Assembly (NCBI RefSeq): GCF_002251775.1
Contig: NZ_NOXX01000188.1
Span: 1 to 34,875, forward strand
Direction: 5' to 3'
DNA: 34,875 bases
From: Flavobacterium aurantiibacter
GTDB taxonomy: Bacteria; Bacteroidota; Bacteroidia; Flavobacteriales; Flavobacteriaceae
Shown here: one piece after another, positions 8,702 to 17,716 of the stretch
Layout of the letters: each line of letters starts with the position of its first letter
Numbering within the stretch: the stretch's first letter is position 1
The notes under the pieces: generated by a model
Databases searched by the model: none
What the model was told of the DNA's origin: nothing
Seen by the model: the letters and a program-made list of their open reading frames with translations, nothing else
Program-made: the position numbers and the translations under genes

Positions 8702-9493
8702 ATGGCAGAGCAACTTTCAGTTCCAACAATGGCAGAAATGCTGGCAAACGGCGAACAACCCGAAGTTCTATTTTGGGTTGGCTGCGCAGGTAGTTTCGAC
8801 GATAGAGCCAAAAAAATCACGAAAGCCTTCGTGAAAATTCTCAATAAAGCACAAGTAAAATTTGCCGTGCTCGGAACCGAAGAAAGTTGCACGGGCGATC
8901 CCGCAAAACGTGCCGGAAACGAATTCGTATTCCAAATGCAAGCCATGATGAATATCGAAGTGCTCAACGCATACGAAGCGAAAAAAATCGTTACGGCTTG
9001 CCCGCATTGCTTCAATACACTAAAAAATGAGTATCCAGAACTAGGCGGAAACTACGAAGTCATTCATCACACCGAATTCCTAAAATCGTTGCTCGATTCC
9101 GGCCGACTCACCATTCAAGGCGGTCAGTTTAAAGGTAAGCGAATCACTTTCCACGATCCGTGTTACCTAGGTCGTGCCAACAACATCTATGAAGCTCCGC
9201 GCGAGTTAATGGAAAAACTCGATGTGGCGCTTGTTGAAATGAAACGCTCAAAAGCAAACGGACTCTGCTGTGGCGCCGGTGGTGCACAAATGTTTAAAGA
9301 CGCAGAGCCAGGAAATAAAGAAGTAAACATCCTCAGAACCGAAGACGCGCTCGAAACGCAACCCGATATCATAGCCGCTGCTTGCCCGTTTTGTAACACT
9401 ATGATGACCGACGGTGTGAAAAACAAAGAAAAAGAAGGCAGCGTAAAAGTGATGGACATTGCCGAACTGATCGCTAATGCAGAAGACTTATAA
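8702..9493 (+). CDS. CCG-domain (Fe-S)-binding protein, HdrB-like
   Basis: A 263-residue soluble protein with two cysteine-rich (CCG, DUF224-type) domains. The first has WVGCAGSFDD, EESCTGDPAKR and TACPHCFNT; the second has FHDPCYLGR, LCCGAGGAQMF and AACPFCNTM. These cysteines bind special iron-sulphur centres in heterodisulfide reductase subunit B, glycolate oxidase GlcF and lactate-utilisation LutA. With the membrane Fe-S protein at 6737 it probably forms a two-component electron-transfer enzyme in which this subunit holds the catalytic site. It begins 12 bases after the HAD-like gene and is followed after two bases by the 9496 gene, so the genes are likely co-translated. The redox substrate cannot be told from sequence. 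Confidence 0.92.
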   Translation: MAEQLSVPTMAEMLANGEQPEVLFWVGCAGSFDDRAKKITKAFVKILNKAQVKFAVLGTEESCTGDPAKRAGNEFVFQMQAMMNIEVLNAYEAKKIVTACPHCFNTLKNEYPELGGNYEVIHHTEFLKSLLDSGRLTIQGGQFKGKRITFHDPCYLGRANNIYEAPRELMEKLDVALVEMKRSKANGLCCGAGGAQMFKDAEPGNKEVNILRTEDALETQPDIIAAACPFCNTMMTDGVKNKEKEGSVKVMDIAELIANAEDL

Positions 9494-9495
9494 AA

Positions 9496-9978
9496 ATGTA
9501 CGTACCTTTTGAAGAATTACCCGAAGAGTCGCGCGTTTGGATTTACCAAAGCAACCGACGCCTTCAACCTGAAGAACTAAGCCAAATTGAAACCGCTCTA
9601 CAACAATTTGTTGAAAATTGGGCAGCACACGGAAAACCATTGCAAGCTTCTTTTGAAATTCGCTACGACCGGTTTATCGTTCTAGCTGTTGATCAGGAAT
9701 TTAATGCTGCTACGGGTTGTTCCATAGATGCATCCGTACATTTCATACAAGAATTGGAAAAACAATTCGATATCGTTTTGCTCGATAAAATGAATGTAAC
9801 GTATCGTTTGGGTGACCATATCGCACATAAATCATTGATCGATTTTAAGAAAATGGTCAAAGATCGCGCTGTGTCGCCTCACACGATCGTTTTTAATAAT
9901 TTGGTAAACACCATCGAGGAATATCAAAACGACTGGGAAGTTGAAGCCTCGCAAAGCTGGCACAGCAGGTTTTTTTAA
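9496..9978 (+). CDS. Conserved Bacteroidota protein (often labelled ABC transporter ATPase)
   Basis: A 160-residue protein beginning MYVPFEELPEESRVWIYQ and containing TGCSIDASVHFIQELE and a C-terminal helix. The family is widespread in Flavobacteriia at this position and is often named ABC transporter ATPase in databases. However, there is no Walker A (GxxxxGK[ST]), no signature LSGGQ and no Walker B, and the length is far below an ABC ATPase, so the name appears wrong. No signal peptide or membrane segment. The short gaps on both sides (two bases before, one base after) suggest translational coupling with the Fe-S gene and the GH3 gene. Function unknown. Confidence 0.85.
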   Translation: MYVPFEELPEESRVWIYQSNRRLQPEELSQIETALQQFVENWAAHGKPLQASFEIRYDRFIVLAVDQEFNAATGCSIDASVHFIQELEKQFDIVLLDKMNVTYRLGDHIAHKSLIDFKKMVKDRAVSPHTIVFNNLVNTIEEYQNDWEVEASQSWHSRFF

Positions 9979-9979
9979 T

Positions 9980-12900
9980 ATGAAGATATCCGCTCGTATT
10001 CAACTCGGTGTCGTCTTAGCATCAATCGTTTTAGGAATCGCGGCCTGTAAATCCGCGGAAGCAAAAAAAGCCGAGCAACATCGTGCCGAAGAGCTTTCCC
10101 TTGCCAAGAGTCACCATAATCCAATCGATTCGTTGCCTCCCGTTTCGTTCGCTTGGATGAAGGAATCTAATGCAGAAAAACGTTGGGTCGACAGCGTGTA
10201 CAACAACATGAACCTGACCGAACGAATCGGGCAACTATTCATGGTGGCGGCCTATTCCAACAAAGACAGCGTGCACGTAAATTCGGTTAAGAAACTCATT
10301 CGCGATTATAAAATTGGTGGACTGATTTTCTTTCAAGGCGGTCCGATGCGTCAAGCAAAACTGACCAACCAATATCAAGCACTTTCGAAACTTCCCTTGT
10401 TTATTGGTATAGATGCCGAGTGGGGACTAAACATGCGTCTCGATTCTACGTTCAAGTTTCCGTTTAACATGACTTTGGGCGCCGTTCGTAACAAGAAGTT
10501 ATTGGAAAGTATGGGCATTCAGATGGCAAAAGAAAGCAAACGTTTAGGCGTGCATTTCAATTTTGCTCCCGTTCTTGATGTGAATACCAATCCCAAAAAT
10601 CCGATTATTGGTTTCCGTTCCTTCGGCGAAAGCAAAGAAAACGTGACGCAATCGGCATTAGCGTTGATGACTGGCATTCAAGAAAGCGGAATTTACGCCA
10701 CTGGAAAACACTTTCCCGGCCACGGCGATACCGGGACCGACTCGCATTATGCGCTTCCGGTAATTCCTTTTTCAAAAGAACGAATCGATAGTTTGGAACT
10801 TTATCCGTATAAAAAGTTATTTAAAAACGGACTTTCTTCGGTAATGGTGGCGCACTTAAATGTTCCCGCTATTGAACCGCAGGCAGATATTCCGTCTTCC
10901 GTTTCTAAAAATATCATTTCCGATTTATTGATTGATGAAATGAAATTCGACGGACTCATATTTACCGATGCGTTAAACATGAAAGCCGCATCGGGCACGC
11001 GTCCGCCGGGAAAAATTAATTTGGAAGCGCTGCTGGCGGGCAACGACGTTTTACTGTTTCCGGAAAATATTCCGCTAGGTATTGAACTCATTTGTATGGC
11101 GTTTCAAGACGGTGTTTTAACCGAAGAACGATTAAGCAAATCAGTGAAGAAAATTCTGCAACACAAATACAGAATTGGTTTAAACAAATACCAACCCATT
11201 CCAGAACAAAACTTAATAGCAGACATCAATCCGCCGCAAAACAAAATTCTGCAACAGCAATTGTTCGAAAATGCGGTTACCCTCGTTCAAAATCAAAACG
11301 ACATTCTGCCAATTCAAAAATTGGAAAACGAGCGTATTGCATACGTAAAACTCGGCGACGATCAGAATACTGCATTTTTAGAGTCACTTAAAAATTACGC
11401 AGATATTTCCGAAGTTACTGTAACATCACTCGATTCTATCGAAAGTCAGTTTGCCGAATTCTCAAAAGTAATTGTCGGTTTTCACAAATCGGATCGCGCG
11501 TGGAAATCGCAATCGTTTACCGATACCGAAATTCAAATTCTCGATCGCTTAACGCAGAAAAAATCCGTAATTCTCGACGTTTTCGTTCGTCCGTATTCGT
11601 TAATGCCTATTTCATTTTTGGATCGATTTTCGGCAATTGTTGTTTCGTACCAAAATGCCGACGTAGCGCAACGCGTTAGCGCGGATGTCATTTTTGGAAC
11701 CACTGCTGCTGCTGGTCGCTTGCCGGTAAGTATCAATGCAAAATATCAGGCAGGCATGGGCATCGATACGAAAACAATTAACCGTCTTGGTTTCTCACTT
11801 CCTGAACTGCAGAAAATGAGTTCAGAGAAATTGAAAGTCCTCGATAACATTATAGAAACGGCTATTGCAAAGAAAACAACGCCGGGAGCACAAATTCTTG
11901 TAGCACGAAACGGTAAAGTTGTTTATCAAAAATCCTTCGGGAAATTTACCTACGACGCTACAGCACCAAAGGTAACCAACGCTGCCGTTTACGATTTGGC
12001 TTCACTTACCAAAATCTTAGCACCTTTGCCATTATTGATGCAAAACTACGAGCAGCACAAGTTTACCTTAGATACCAATCTGGGAACACTTTTGCCGTAT
12101 TTGCAAACATCTGATAAAAAAGATATTACCGTAAAGCAATGGCTTTCGCATCAAGCCGGTTTCGAAGCGTGGACACCGTTTTACAAACAAACACTCTTGG
12201 CAAACGGAACGGTGAATCCGACTTATTACTCAAAAATAGCCAATCAAACATTCAATACGCGTGTGAGCGACAGTTTGTACATCATTGGTACGTACCGCGA
12301 TTCGATTCTTCAGAAAATCAAAAATTCGAAACTCGTTCCAAATCAAGGATATAAGTATAGCGATTACACCTTTATCTTGGCGCAAAAGTATTTGGAAGAT
12401 CAATTGCATTCAAGTTTAGACATCAGCGCATATACGCATTTTTACAAGAAAATCGGTGCTGGTACCTTAACGTATAATCCGACGCAACGGTTTGATTTAC
12501 ATGATCTTGTGCCAACAGAAATTGATACCTATTTCCGAAGAGACACCATTCAAGGTTTTGTGCACGATATGGCGGCAGCGATGCAAGGTGGAGTAGGAGG
12601 GCACGCCGGACTTTTTGGTACTTCACTGGATGTTGCCAAAATGATGCAGCTTTTCTTACAAAAAGGAAATTATGGAGGCGAACAATATTTTAGTTCTGCT
12701 ACTTTCGATACCTTCAATACACGTTATTTCGAAACTTTGGGAAGCCGACGTGGCTTGGGATTCGACAAACCACAATTACCCGGAACGGCGGGTCCGACCT
12801 GCGGTTGCGTTTCGGCAGAGAGCTTCGGACACACCGGTTTTACGGGCACCATTGCTTGGGCCGATCCGAAAACACAACTCGTTTATGTGTTCTTATCCAA

Positions 12901-12997
12901 TCGAACCTTTCCCGACAGCAACGCACCTAACGCCTTATCGCAACAAAACGTTCGCGAACAAATACAAAAAGCGATTCAAGACGCCATCCTAGAATAG
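9980..12997 (+). CDS. Lipoprotein with GH3 (NagZ-like) and beta-lactamase-type domains
   Basis: A 1005-residue two-domain lipoprotein. The ATG at 9980 is preferred over an upstream TTG overlapping the previous gene because it opens a lipobox signal peptide (LGIAAC, lipidated Cys near residue 22). The glycoside hydrolase family 3 domain (about 60-400) carries the NagZ-type motif KHFPGHG...DSH at Lys243-His244 onward, which in NagZ supplies the catalytic His/Asp pair. A GH3 C-terminal-like segment follows (to about 600). The C-terminal ~390 residues are a serine beta-lactamase/class C PBP-like domain: SxxK at Ser675-Lys678, YSD in place of the usual YxN, and HTG at His951. It probably trims peptidoglycan fragments in the periplasm. 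Its stop is two bases from that of hisIE. Confidence 0.93.
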   Translation: MKISARIQLGVVLASIVLGIAACKSAEAKKAEQHRAEELSLAKSHHNPIDSLPPVSFAWMKESNAEKRWVDSVYNNMNLTERIGQLFMVAAYSNKDSVHVNSVKKLIRDYKIGGLIFFQGGPMRQAKLTNQYQALSKLPLFIGIDAEWGLNMRLDSTFKFPFNMTLGAVRNKKLLESMGIQMAKESKRLGVHFNFAPVLDVNTNPKNPIIGFRSFGESKENVTQSALALMTGIQESGIYATGKHFPGHGDTGTDSHYALPVIPFSKERIDSLELYPYKKLFKNGLSSVMVAHLNVPAIEPQADIPSSVSKNIISDLLIDEMKFDGLIFTDALNMKAASGTRPPGKINLEALLAGNDVLLFPENIPLGIELICMAFQDGVLTEERLSKSVKKILQHKYRIGLNKYQPIPEQNLIADINPPQNKILQQQLFENAVTLVQNQNDILPIQKLENERIAYVKLGDDQNTAFLESLKNYADISEVTVTSLDSIESQFAEFSKVIVGFHKSDRAWKSQSFTDTEIQILDRLTQKKSVILDVFVRPYSLMPISFLDRFSAIVVSYQNADVAQRVSADVIFGTTAAAGRLPVSINAKYQAGMGIDTKTINRLGFSLPELQKMSSEKLKVLDNIIETAIAKKTTPGAQILVARNGKVVYQKSFGKFTYDATAPKVTNAAVYDLASLTKILAPLPLLMQNYEQHKFTLDTNLGTLLPYLQTSDKKDITVKQWLSHQAGFEAWTPFYKQTLLANGTVNPTYYSKIANQTFNTRVSDSLYIIGTYRDSILQKIKNSKLVPNQGYKYSDYTFILAQKYLEDQLHSSLDISAYTHFYKKIGAGTLTYNPTQRFDLHDLVPTEIDTYFRRDTIQGFVHDMAAAMQGGVGGHAGLFGTSLDVAKMMQLFLQKGNYGGEQYFSSATFDTFNTRYFETLGSRRGLGFDKPQLPGTAGPTCGCVSAESFGHTGFTGTIAWADPKTQLVYVFLSNRTFPDSNAPNALSQQNVREQIQKAIQDAILE

Positions 12998-12999
12998 TT

Positions 13000-13587
13000 T
13001 TAACGCGAGCGACTCCGCAATACTTCTTCCACAGCTGCTAACGATGTTCCTTTCGCGCGAAGCAAAATCAGAATGTGATACAACAAATCAGCTGCTTCGT
13101 TTAGGAACAAGTCGGTATTGGTGTCTTTGGCTTCAATAACCAATTCCACAGCTTCTTCGCCTACTTTTTGAGCAACTTTATTGATGCCTCTTTCCACGAG
13201 TTTCTTAGTGTAAGAATTCGGATCGCTACCCGTAATTCGATCGGAAATTATAGCTTCTAAGTCGTATAAAAACGAATTTTGGAAACTCTTTTTAAAACAC
13301 GACTCCGTTCCTGTGTGGCACGTTGGCCCTTCTGGATTTACGAGTATCAATAGTGCATCGTTGTCGCAATCTTCGGAAATGGAAACCACATTTAAATAGT
13401 TACCCGAGGTTTCTCCTTTGGTCCACAAACGCTGTTTAGATCGGCTGAAAAACGTCACTTTCTTTGTTTCGCAGGTTTTTTCGTAGGCTTCACGATTCAT
13501 ATAACCAAGCATCAAAACGCTGCCATTTTGGTAGTTTTGGATGATAGCTGGAACGAGTCCGTTTTCTTTATCGAAATCTATTTTCAT
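13000..13587 (-). CDS. hisIE: Bifunctional phosphoribosyl-AMP cyclohydrolase/phosphoribosyl-ATP pyrophosphatase
   Basis: A 195-residue fusion carrying out steps two and three of histidine synthesis. The N-terminal HisI part (about 1-105) has [18 protein letters not shown] and the metal-binding [19 protein letters not shown]. The C-terminal HisE part (about 110-195) has [19 protein letters not shown], the MazG-like acidic motif. It is the last gene of the his operon, and its start overlaps the hisF stop in an ATGA. Its stop is two bases from that of the convergent GH3 gene, and no terminator hairpin is visible between them. Confidence 0.97.
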   Translation of the reverse strand: MKIDFDKENGLVPAIIQNYQNGSVLMLGYMNREAYEKTCETKKVTFFSRSKQRLWTKGETSGNYLNVVSISEDCDNDALLILVNPEGPTCHTGTESCFKKSFQNSFLYDLEAIISDRITGSDPNSYTKKLVERGINKVAQKVGEEAVELVIEAKDTNTDLFLNEAADLLYHILILLRAKGTSLAAVEEVLRSRSR

Positions 13588-14336
13588 CGAATAGGAATGT
13601 TTAGTGTTTTTAAATACGATTTTACTTCAGAAATGTTTACTACACTTTCGTGGAAGATACCCGCTGCTAAGGCTGCCGAGACCGACGTTTGCTCGAAAAC
13701 CTCGGCGAAATGTTCACGTGTTCCAGCACCTCCTGAAGCAATTACTGGAATGTTCACAGTAGCCGCAACGTCTTTTAGAATCGGCAGCGCAAAGCCGTTT
13801 CGCGAACCGTCGTGATTCATAGATGTGAGTAAAAGCTCGCCCGCACCTAGATTAAATGCTCGTTTCGCCCAATCGACCGTGTTGAGTGGCGTTTCGGTTT
13901 TGCCTGCGTTTACAAAGACTTTCCATTGGTCTTCTACGAGTTTGGTGTCGATAGCAACAACAACGCATTGACTCCCAAAAGCTTCGGCGATTTCCGTGAT
14001 TAATTCGGGTCGTTTTACTGCTGCAGAATTCAGACTTATTTTATCAGCCCCCGCGCGAATAACCGCTTCGGCATCGGCTAGAGAATTGATTCCGCCGCCT
14101 ACAGTAAAGGGAATACGAATTTTCGATGCCATTTGCTCAACGAGTTTCACCAAGGTTTGTCGCTTTTCCAATGTAGCGGTAATGTCGAGAAATACGAGTT
14201 CGTCGGCGCCTTCGTCGGAGTACCGCTTGGCCAATTCTAGCGGATCGCCGGCGTCTTTGATGTTCTGAAATTGTACGCCTTTTACAGTTCGACCGTCTTT
14301 TATGTCTAAACACGGAATGATTCGTTTTTTTAACAT
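13584..14336 (-). CDS. hisF: Imidazole glycerol phosphate synthase, cyclase subunit
   Basis: A 250-residue TIM-barrel enzyme that uses ammonia delivered by HisH to convert PRFAR to imidazole glycerol phosphate and AICAR. Asp11 ([16 protein letters not shown]) is the N-terminal catalytic Asp, and VVAIDTK carries the second (near residue 130). Phosphate-binding glycine loops are visible in FTVGGGINS and IASGGAG. It overlaps the 3' end of hisA by seven bases and the start of hisIE by four, consistent with coupled translation and a HisF-HisH complex. Confidence 0.97.
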   Translation of the reverse strand: MLKKRIIPCLDIKDGRTVKGVQFQNIKDAGDPLELAKRYSDEGADELVFLDITATLEKRQTLVKLVEQMASKIRIPFTVGGGINSLADAEAVIRAGADKISLNSAAVKRPELITEIAEAFGSQCVVVAIDTKLVEDQWKVFVNAGKTETPLNTVDWAKRAFNLGAGELLLTSMNHDGSRNGFALPILKDVAATVNIPVIASGGAGTREHFAEVFEQTSVSAALAAGIFHESVVNISEVKSYLKTLNIPIR

Positions 14337-15043
14337 AAGGCAGCCAGTTCAGTTAAGGTTATTTTATTCTCGTACAAGGCTTTACCGATAATAGCTGCAT
14401 CGCAACCCAATGTTTTGAGTTGTTGCAAATCGTTTAGCGAGCTTACGCCTCCGCTTGCCACGAGTTTTACAGGAACCGATTTCAGTATTTCGTGATATAG
14501 ATTGAACGACGGTCCTGCTAACATGCCGTCTTTTTCAATATCGGTACAAACCACATATTGAATTCCTTTTTCGAAATGGGTTTTGATGAAAGACACAACA
14601 TCTTCATCCGATTTTTCTAGCCATCCTTGAACCGCAATTTTCCGATTTTGGGCATCGGCGCCAAGAATGATTTTTGAACTACCGTATCGATCCAACCACG
14701 AGGCAAATAGTTCCGGCTTTTTAACGGCAATGCTTCCTGCCGTAATTTGTGCCGCGCCGCTCGAAAATGCAATTTCTACATCGGTTGTTGATTTAATGCC
14801 GCCGCCAAAATCTATTTTTAGTTGCGTTTTCGTAGCCAGTAATTCTAAGGTTTTATAGTTGACAATTCCGTTTGATTTTGCACCGTCTAAATCCACTAAA
14901 TGCAAGTATTCAATGCCGTTGGCTTCAAATTCTTTGGCTACTTCTAAAGGGTTTTCTCGATATATTTTTTGTGTGGAATAATCGCCTTTTGTTAATCGAA
15001 CGCATTTTCCTTCGATGATATCTATGGCAGGTATAATTCTCAT
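14330..15043 (-). CDS. hisA: ProFAR isomerase
   Basis: A 237-residue TIM-barrel isomerase, paralogous to HisF, that converts ProFAR to PRFAR. The general base Asp8 lies in [11 protein letters not shown], followed by CVRLTKGDY. The half-barrel phosphate loops appear as IDFGGGIKS and LVASGGVSS, and [13 protein letters not shown] contains the second catalytic Asp. The ATG overlaps the hisH stop (ATGA) and the gene ends seven bases inside hisF. Length and motifs are normal for the family. Confidence 0.97.
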   Translation of the reverse strand: MRIIPAIDIIEGKCVRLTKGDYSTQKIYRENPLEVAKEFEANGIEYLHLVDLDGAKSNGIVNYKTLELLATKTQLKIDFGGGIKSTTDVEIAFSSGAAQITAGSIAVKKPELFASWLDRYGSSKIILGADAQNRKIAVQGWLEKSDEDVVSFIKTHFEKGIQYVVCTDIEKDGMLAGPSFNLYHEILKSVPVKLVASGGVSSLNDLQQLKTLGCDAAIIGKALYENKITLTELAALC

Positions 15044-15621
15044 AATTTCAAGAAGTTATTTAATATTTGGAGTCCGATTCCTGCCGATTTTTCTGGGTGA
15101 AATTGTGTGGCATAGAAGTTGTCTTTTTGCATAACCGCGCTGAACGGCAAGATGTAATCGCAGGTAGCGACAGTTTCTGAAGTGGGTTCGCAATAGTAAG
15201 AATGCACGAAGTAAACGTCGTCGTAGGCAGTAATTCCTTCTAAAAGAGCGGTTTCCTTTACTGGAGTAATCGTATTCCAACCCATGTGTGGAACGATACC
15301 GTTTGCCGGGAAGCGCTTTACTTTTGCATTGAAAATTCCTAGTCCAGTTGTATTTCCTTCCTCAGAATGCGCACACAGCAGTTGCTGTCCTAGGCAAATT
15401 CCTAAAACCGGTTGTTGAAGTTTTTGAATGCAGTTATCTAATCCGTATGTTTTTAGATACAGCTTGGCCGATTGTGCAGCACCTACACCGGGAAAAATGA
15501 CTTTTTCGGCGGCTCGGATTTTCTGTTGATCTGAGGTGATTTCACAATCAAATCCCAAGCTTTCCACGGTGTTTTTCACCGAAGTAGCGTTGCCAGCGTT
15601 GTATTGAATTATTGCGATCAT
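15040..15621 (-). CDS. hisH: Imidazole glycerol phosphate synthase, glutaminase subunit
   Basis: A 193-residue class I glutamine amidotransferase that supplies ammonia to HisF. The nucleophile is Cys76 in [11 protein letters not shown], and the His/Glu pair is in QFHPEKS near the C terminus. The ATG at 15621 gives the usual [11 protein letters not shown] start and overlaps the hisB stop as ATGA; a longer in-frame extension would run into hisB and is rejected. The GVGAAQS loop forms part of the active site. Confidence 0.97.
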   Translation of the reverse strand: MIAIIQYNAGNATSVKNTVESLGFDCEITSDQQKIRAAEKVIFPGVGAAQSAKLYLKTYGLDNCIQKLQQPVLGICLGQQLLCAHSEEGNTTGLGIFNAKVKRFPANGIVPHMGWNTITPVKETALLEGITAYDDVYFVHSYYCEPTSETVATCDYILPFSAVMQKDNFYATQFHPEKSAGIGLQILNNFLKL

Positions 15622-16706
15622 AAGGTTCCTTTTGTACTTGGTATTGAAAATTGATTGTTTTTTGTTGCTGCCATTTTGAGGCATTTTCCAAAAGCTTTGA
15701 AGAGCGATTCGATTTTATGGTGCTCATTTTTTCCTTTGGCTTTGATGTTGATGTTGCATTTCGCCTGGTCGGAAAATGATTTAAAAAAGTGTTCAAACAT
15801 TTCTGTTGGCACATCGCCCACTTTCTCTCTTTTGAATTTAGCCTTCCAAACCAACCACGGACGTCCGCCGAAATCAAGGGCTAGCTGCGCCAAGCAATCG
15901 TCCATAGGTAAGACAAAACCGTAACGCTCGATGCCGATTTTACTGCCTAGCGCTTCGAAAAAAGCTTGTCCTAATGTCAAGGCCACGTCTTCAATAGTAT
16001 GGTGTTCGTCGATATGCAGATCGCCGCGTACGGAAATAGCTAAGTCGAAACTTCCGTGTTTAGCGATTTGCTCCAGCAAGTGATCGAAAAAACCAAGACC
16101 AGTATTTATGTTCGCTTTTCCGGAGCCGTCTAAGTTTAGTGTAATAGCAATGTCTGTTTCTTTGGTTTTTCGTGTAACTGTTGCGGTTCGTGGTTGCGAT
16201 TTTAAGTACTGATAGATTGTTGCCCATGCTGTTGTGGCGAGATCGGCGTTTGTTGCTGTTTCGCCGAGGAAAATCGACTTGCAACCCAGATTTTTTGCCA
16301 ACTGCACGTCGGTTTCCCGATCGCCAATGACAAACGAATTCGCTAAGTCGTAATTACCTTTGATGTAATGTGTTAACAATGCAGTTCCCGGTTTTCGAGT
16401 CGGTAGATTTTCGTTCTCAAACGACGTATCAATCAAAACTTCTTTAAAAAGAATGCCTTCATTTTCAAACGCTTGGAGCATTTTGTTGTGTGCTGGCCAA
16501 AAGGTAGACTCAGGAAAGGAAGCCGTACCTAAACCGTCTTGGTTGGTAACCATTACCAAGTCGTAATCCAGTTCTTTAGCGATTTTTCCCAAGTATTGAA
16601 ACACATACGGATAGAATTCGAGTTTTTCCAAACTGTCCACCTGAAAATCGGTTTTTGGTTCTATAATTAACGTGCCGTCGCGGTCGATGAAGAGTACTTT
16701 TTTCAT
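15618..16706 (-). CDS. hisB: Bifunctional histidinol-phosphatase/imidazoleglycerol-phosphate dehydratase
   Basis: A 362-residue fusion of the type found in E. coli. The N-terminal HAD phosphatase (about 1-165) has the nucleophile motif FIDRDGTLI (Asp8, Asp10), TNQDGLG and [14 protein letters not shown]. The C-terminal dehydratase (about 170-362) shows duplicated metal-binding motifs [15 protein letters not shown] and [13 protein letters not shown]. The protein catalyses steps six and eight of the pathway. The ATG at 16706 matches the normal [11 protein letters not shown] start and overlaps hisC as ATGA; an extension into hisC is rejected. Confidence 0.97.
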   Translation of the reverse strand: MKKVLFIDRDGTLIIEPKTDFQVDSLEKLEFYPYVFQYLGKIAKELDYDLVMVTNQDGLGTASFPESTFWPAHNKMLQAFENEGILFKEVLIDTSFENENLPTRKPGTALLTHYIKGNYDLANSFVIGDRETDVQLAKNLGCKSIFLGETATNADLATTAWATIYQYLKSQPRTATVTRKTKETDIAITLNLDGSGKANINTGLGFFDHLLEQIAKHGSFDLAISVRGDLHIDEHHTIEDVALTLGQAFFEALGSKIGIERYGFVLPMDDCLAQLALDFGGRPWLVWKAKFKREKVGDVPTEMFEHFFKSFSDQAKCNINIKAKGKNEHHKIESLFKAFGKCLKMAATKNNQFSIPSTKGTL

Positions 16707-17716
16707 GCTTGGATGCTTTTTAAGATGTTGATTAACAAATCGTTTTCCTGTTTTGTACCTACTGTAATTCGCAAGCAATTTTCTACTATGTTGTGTCGGT
16801 TACGAACTACGATTCCGCGGCTAATCAGTTGATTGTAAATAGCCGTTGCGTTGGTTGTTTTTAGGAAGAGGAAGTTGGCGTCGGATGTAAAGACTTTTTC
16901 AATTACGGGCACCGCAACAAGCTCGTTTTCCAGGCGTTTGCGTTCGGATACGATTTCAGCGATTTGCTGCATCACTTTTTCGTTGTCGGAAAGTGCTTCC
17001 AGAGCAGCTGCAACATTTAGCGAGCTACAGTTGTAGGGCGGTTTTATTTTATTGAGTAAATCGATTATTTCTGTCGAAGCATACGCCACTCCGATGCGCG
17101 CTGCTGCAAGTCCGTAGGCTTTACTGAAGGTTTGCGAAACAATTACATTAGGAAACTGATTTAGTTTTGAAATCCACGATTCGTTGGTACTAAATTCGAT
17201 ATACGCTTCGTCGATGAATACAATTCCTAGATATGAGCGAACGATTTCTTCGATATTTTTTAATGTATTGCCCGTGGGATTATTCGGTGAGCATAAAAAC
17301 AATATTTTGGATTGTTGTTCCAGAATTTTCGACACATCTAATTCAAATTCAGCGGTTAACGGAATTCGATTTACTCGGATGTTATTGATGGCAGCCGAAA
17401 CCTCGTACATGCCGTAGGTGGGCGGACAGATCGTAATGGTATCGGCTCCCGTTGCGCAAAACAGTCGGATCGTTAAATCAATGATTTCGTCGCTGCCGTT
17501 TCCGATGAAAATTTGCTCTTGCGCCGTTTTTTTAAGTTCAGAAAGTTTTGCTTTTAGTGCTGTTTGCAACGGATCGGGATAGCGATTTAGGGTACCAAAC
17601 GAATTTTCGTTTGCATCTAAAAACACTTTTGCTGTGCCCGAAAATTCAGATCGTGCGCTGCTGTATGGTTGTAAGTTTAGCAAGTGTGGGTTTGCTAATT
17701 GTTGTATGCTGTTCAT
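16703..17716 (-). CDS. hisC: Histidinol-phosphate aminotransferase
   Basis: A 337-residue PLP-dependent fold-type I aminotransferase converting imidazole acetol phosphate and glutamate to histidinol phosphate. The PLP lysine is Lys199 in [16 protein letters not shown]. Other family marks are [21 protein letters not shown] and [10 protein letters not shown], and the C-terminal LRITVGT carries the substrate-carboxylate Arg. The start overlaps the hisD stop as ATGA, and the end overlaps the hisB start in the same way. Confidence 0.97.
   Translation of the reverse strand: MNSIQQLANPHLLNLQPYSSARSEFSGTAKVFLDANENSFGTLNRYPDPLQTALKAKLSELKKTAQEQIFIGNGSDEIIDLTIRLFCATGADTITICPPTYGMYEVSAAINNIRVNRIPLTAEFELDVSKILEQQSKILFLCSPNNPTGNTLKNIEEIVRSYLGIVFIDEAYIEFSTNESWISKLNQFPNVIVSQTFSKAYGLAAARIGVAYASTEIIDLLNKIKPPYNCSSLNVAAALEALSDNEKVMQQIAEIVSERKRLENELVAVPVIEKVFTSDANFLFLKTTNATAIYNQLISRGIVVRNRHNIVENCLRITVGTKQENDLLINILKSIQA

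Noticed and set aside
9941..9979. Upstream TTG start for the GH3 gene
   Set aside because: It overlaps the previous gene and pushes the lipobox signal away from the N terminus; the ATG at 9980 is better.
15618..16778. N-terminal extension of HisB into hisC
   Set aside because: It overlaps hisC and lacks family similarity; [11 protein letters not shown] is the usual start.
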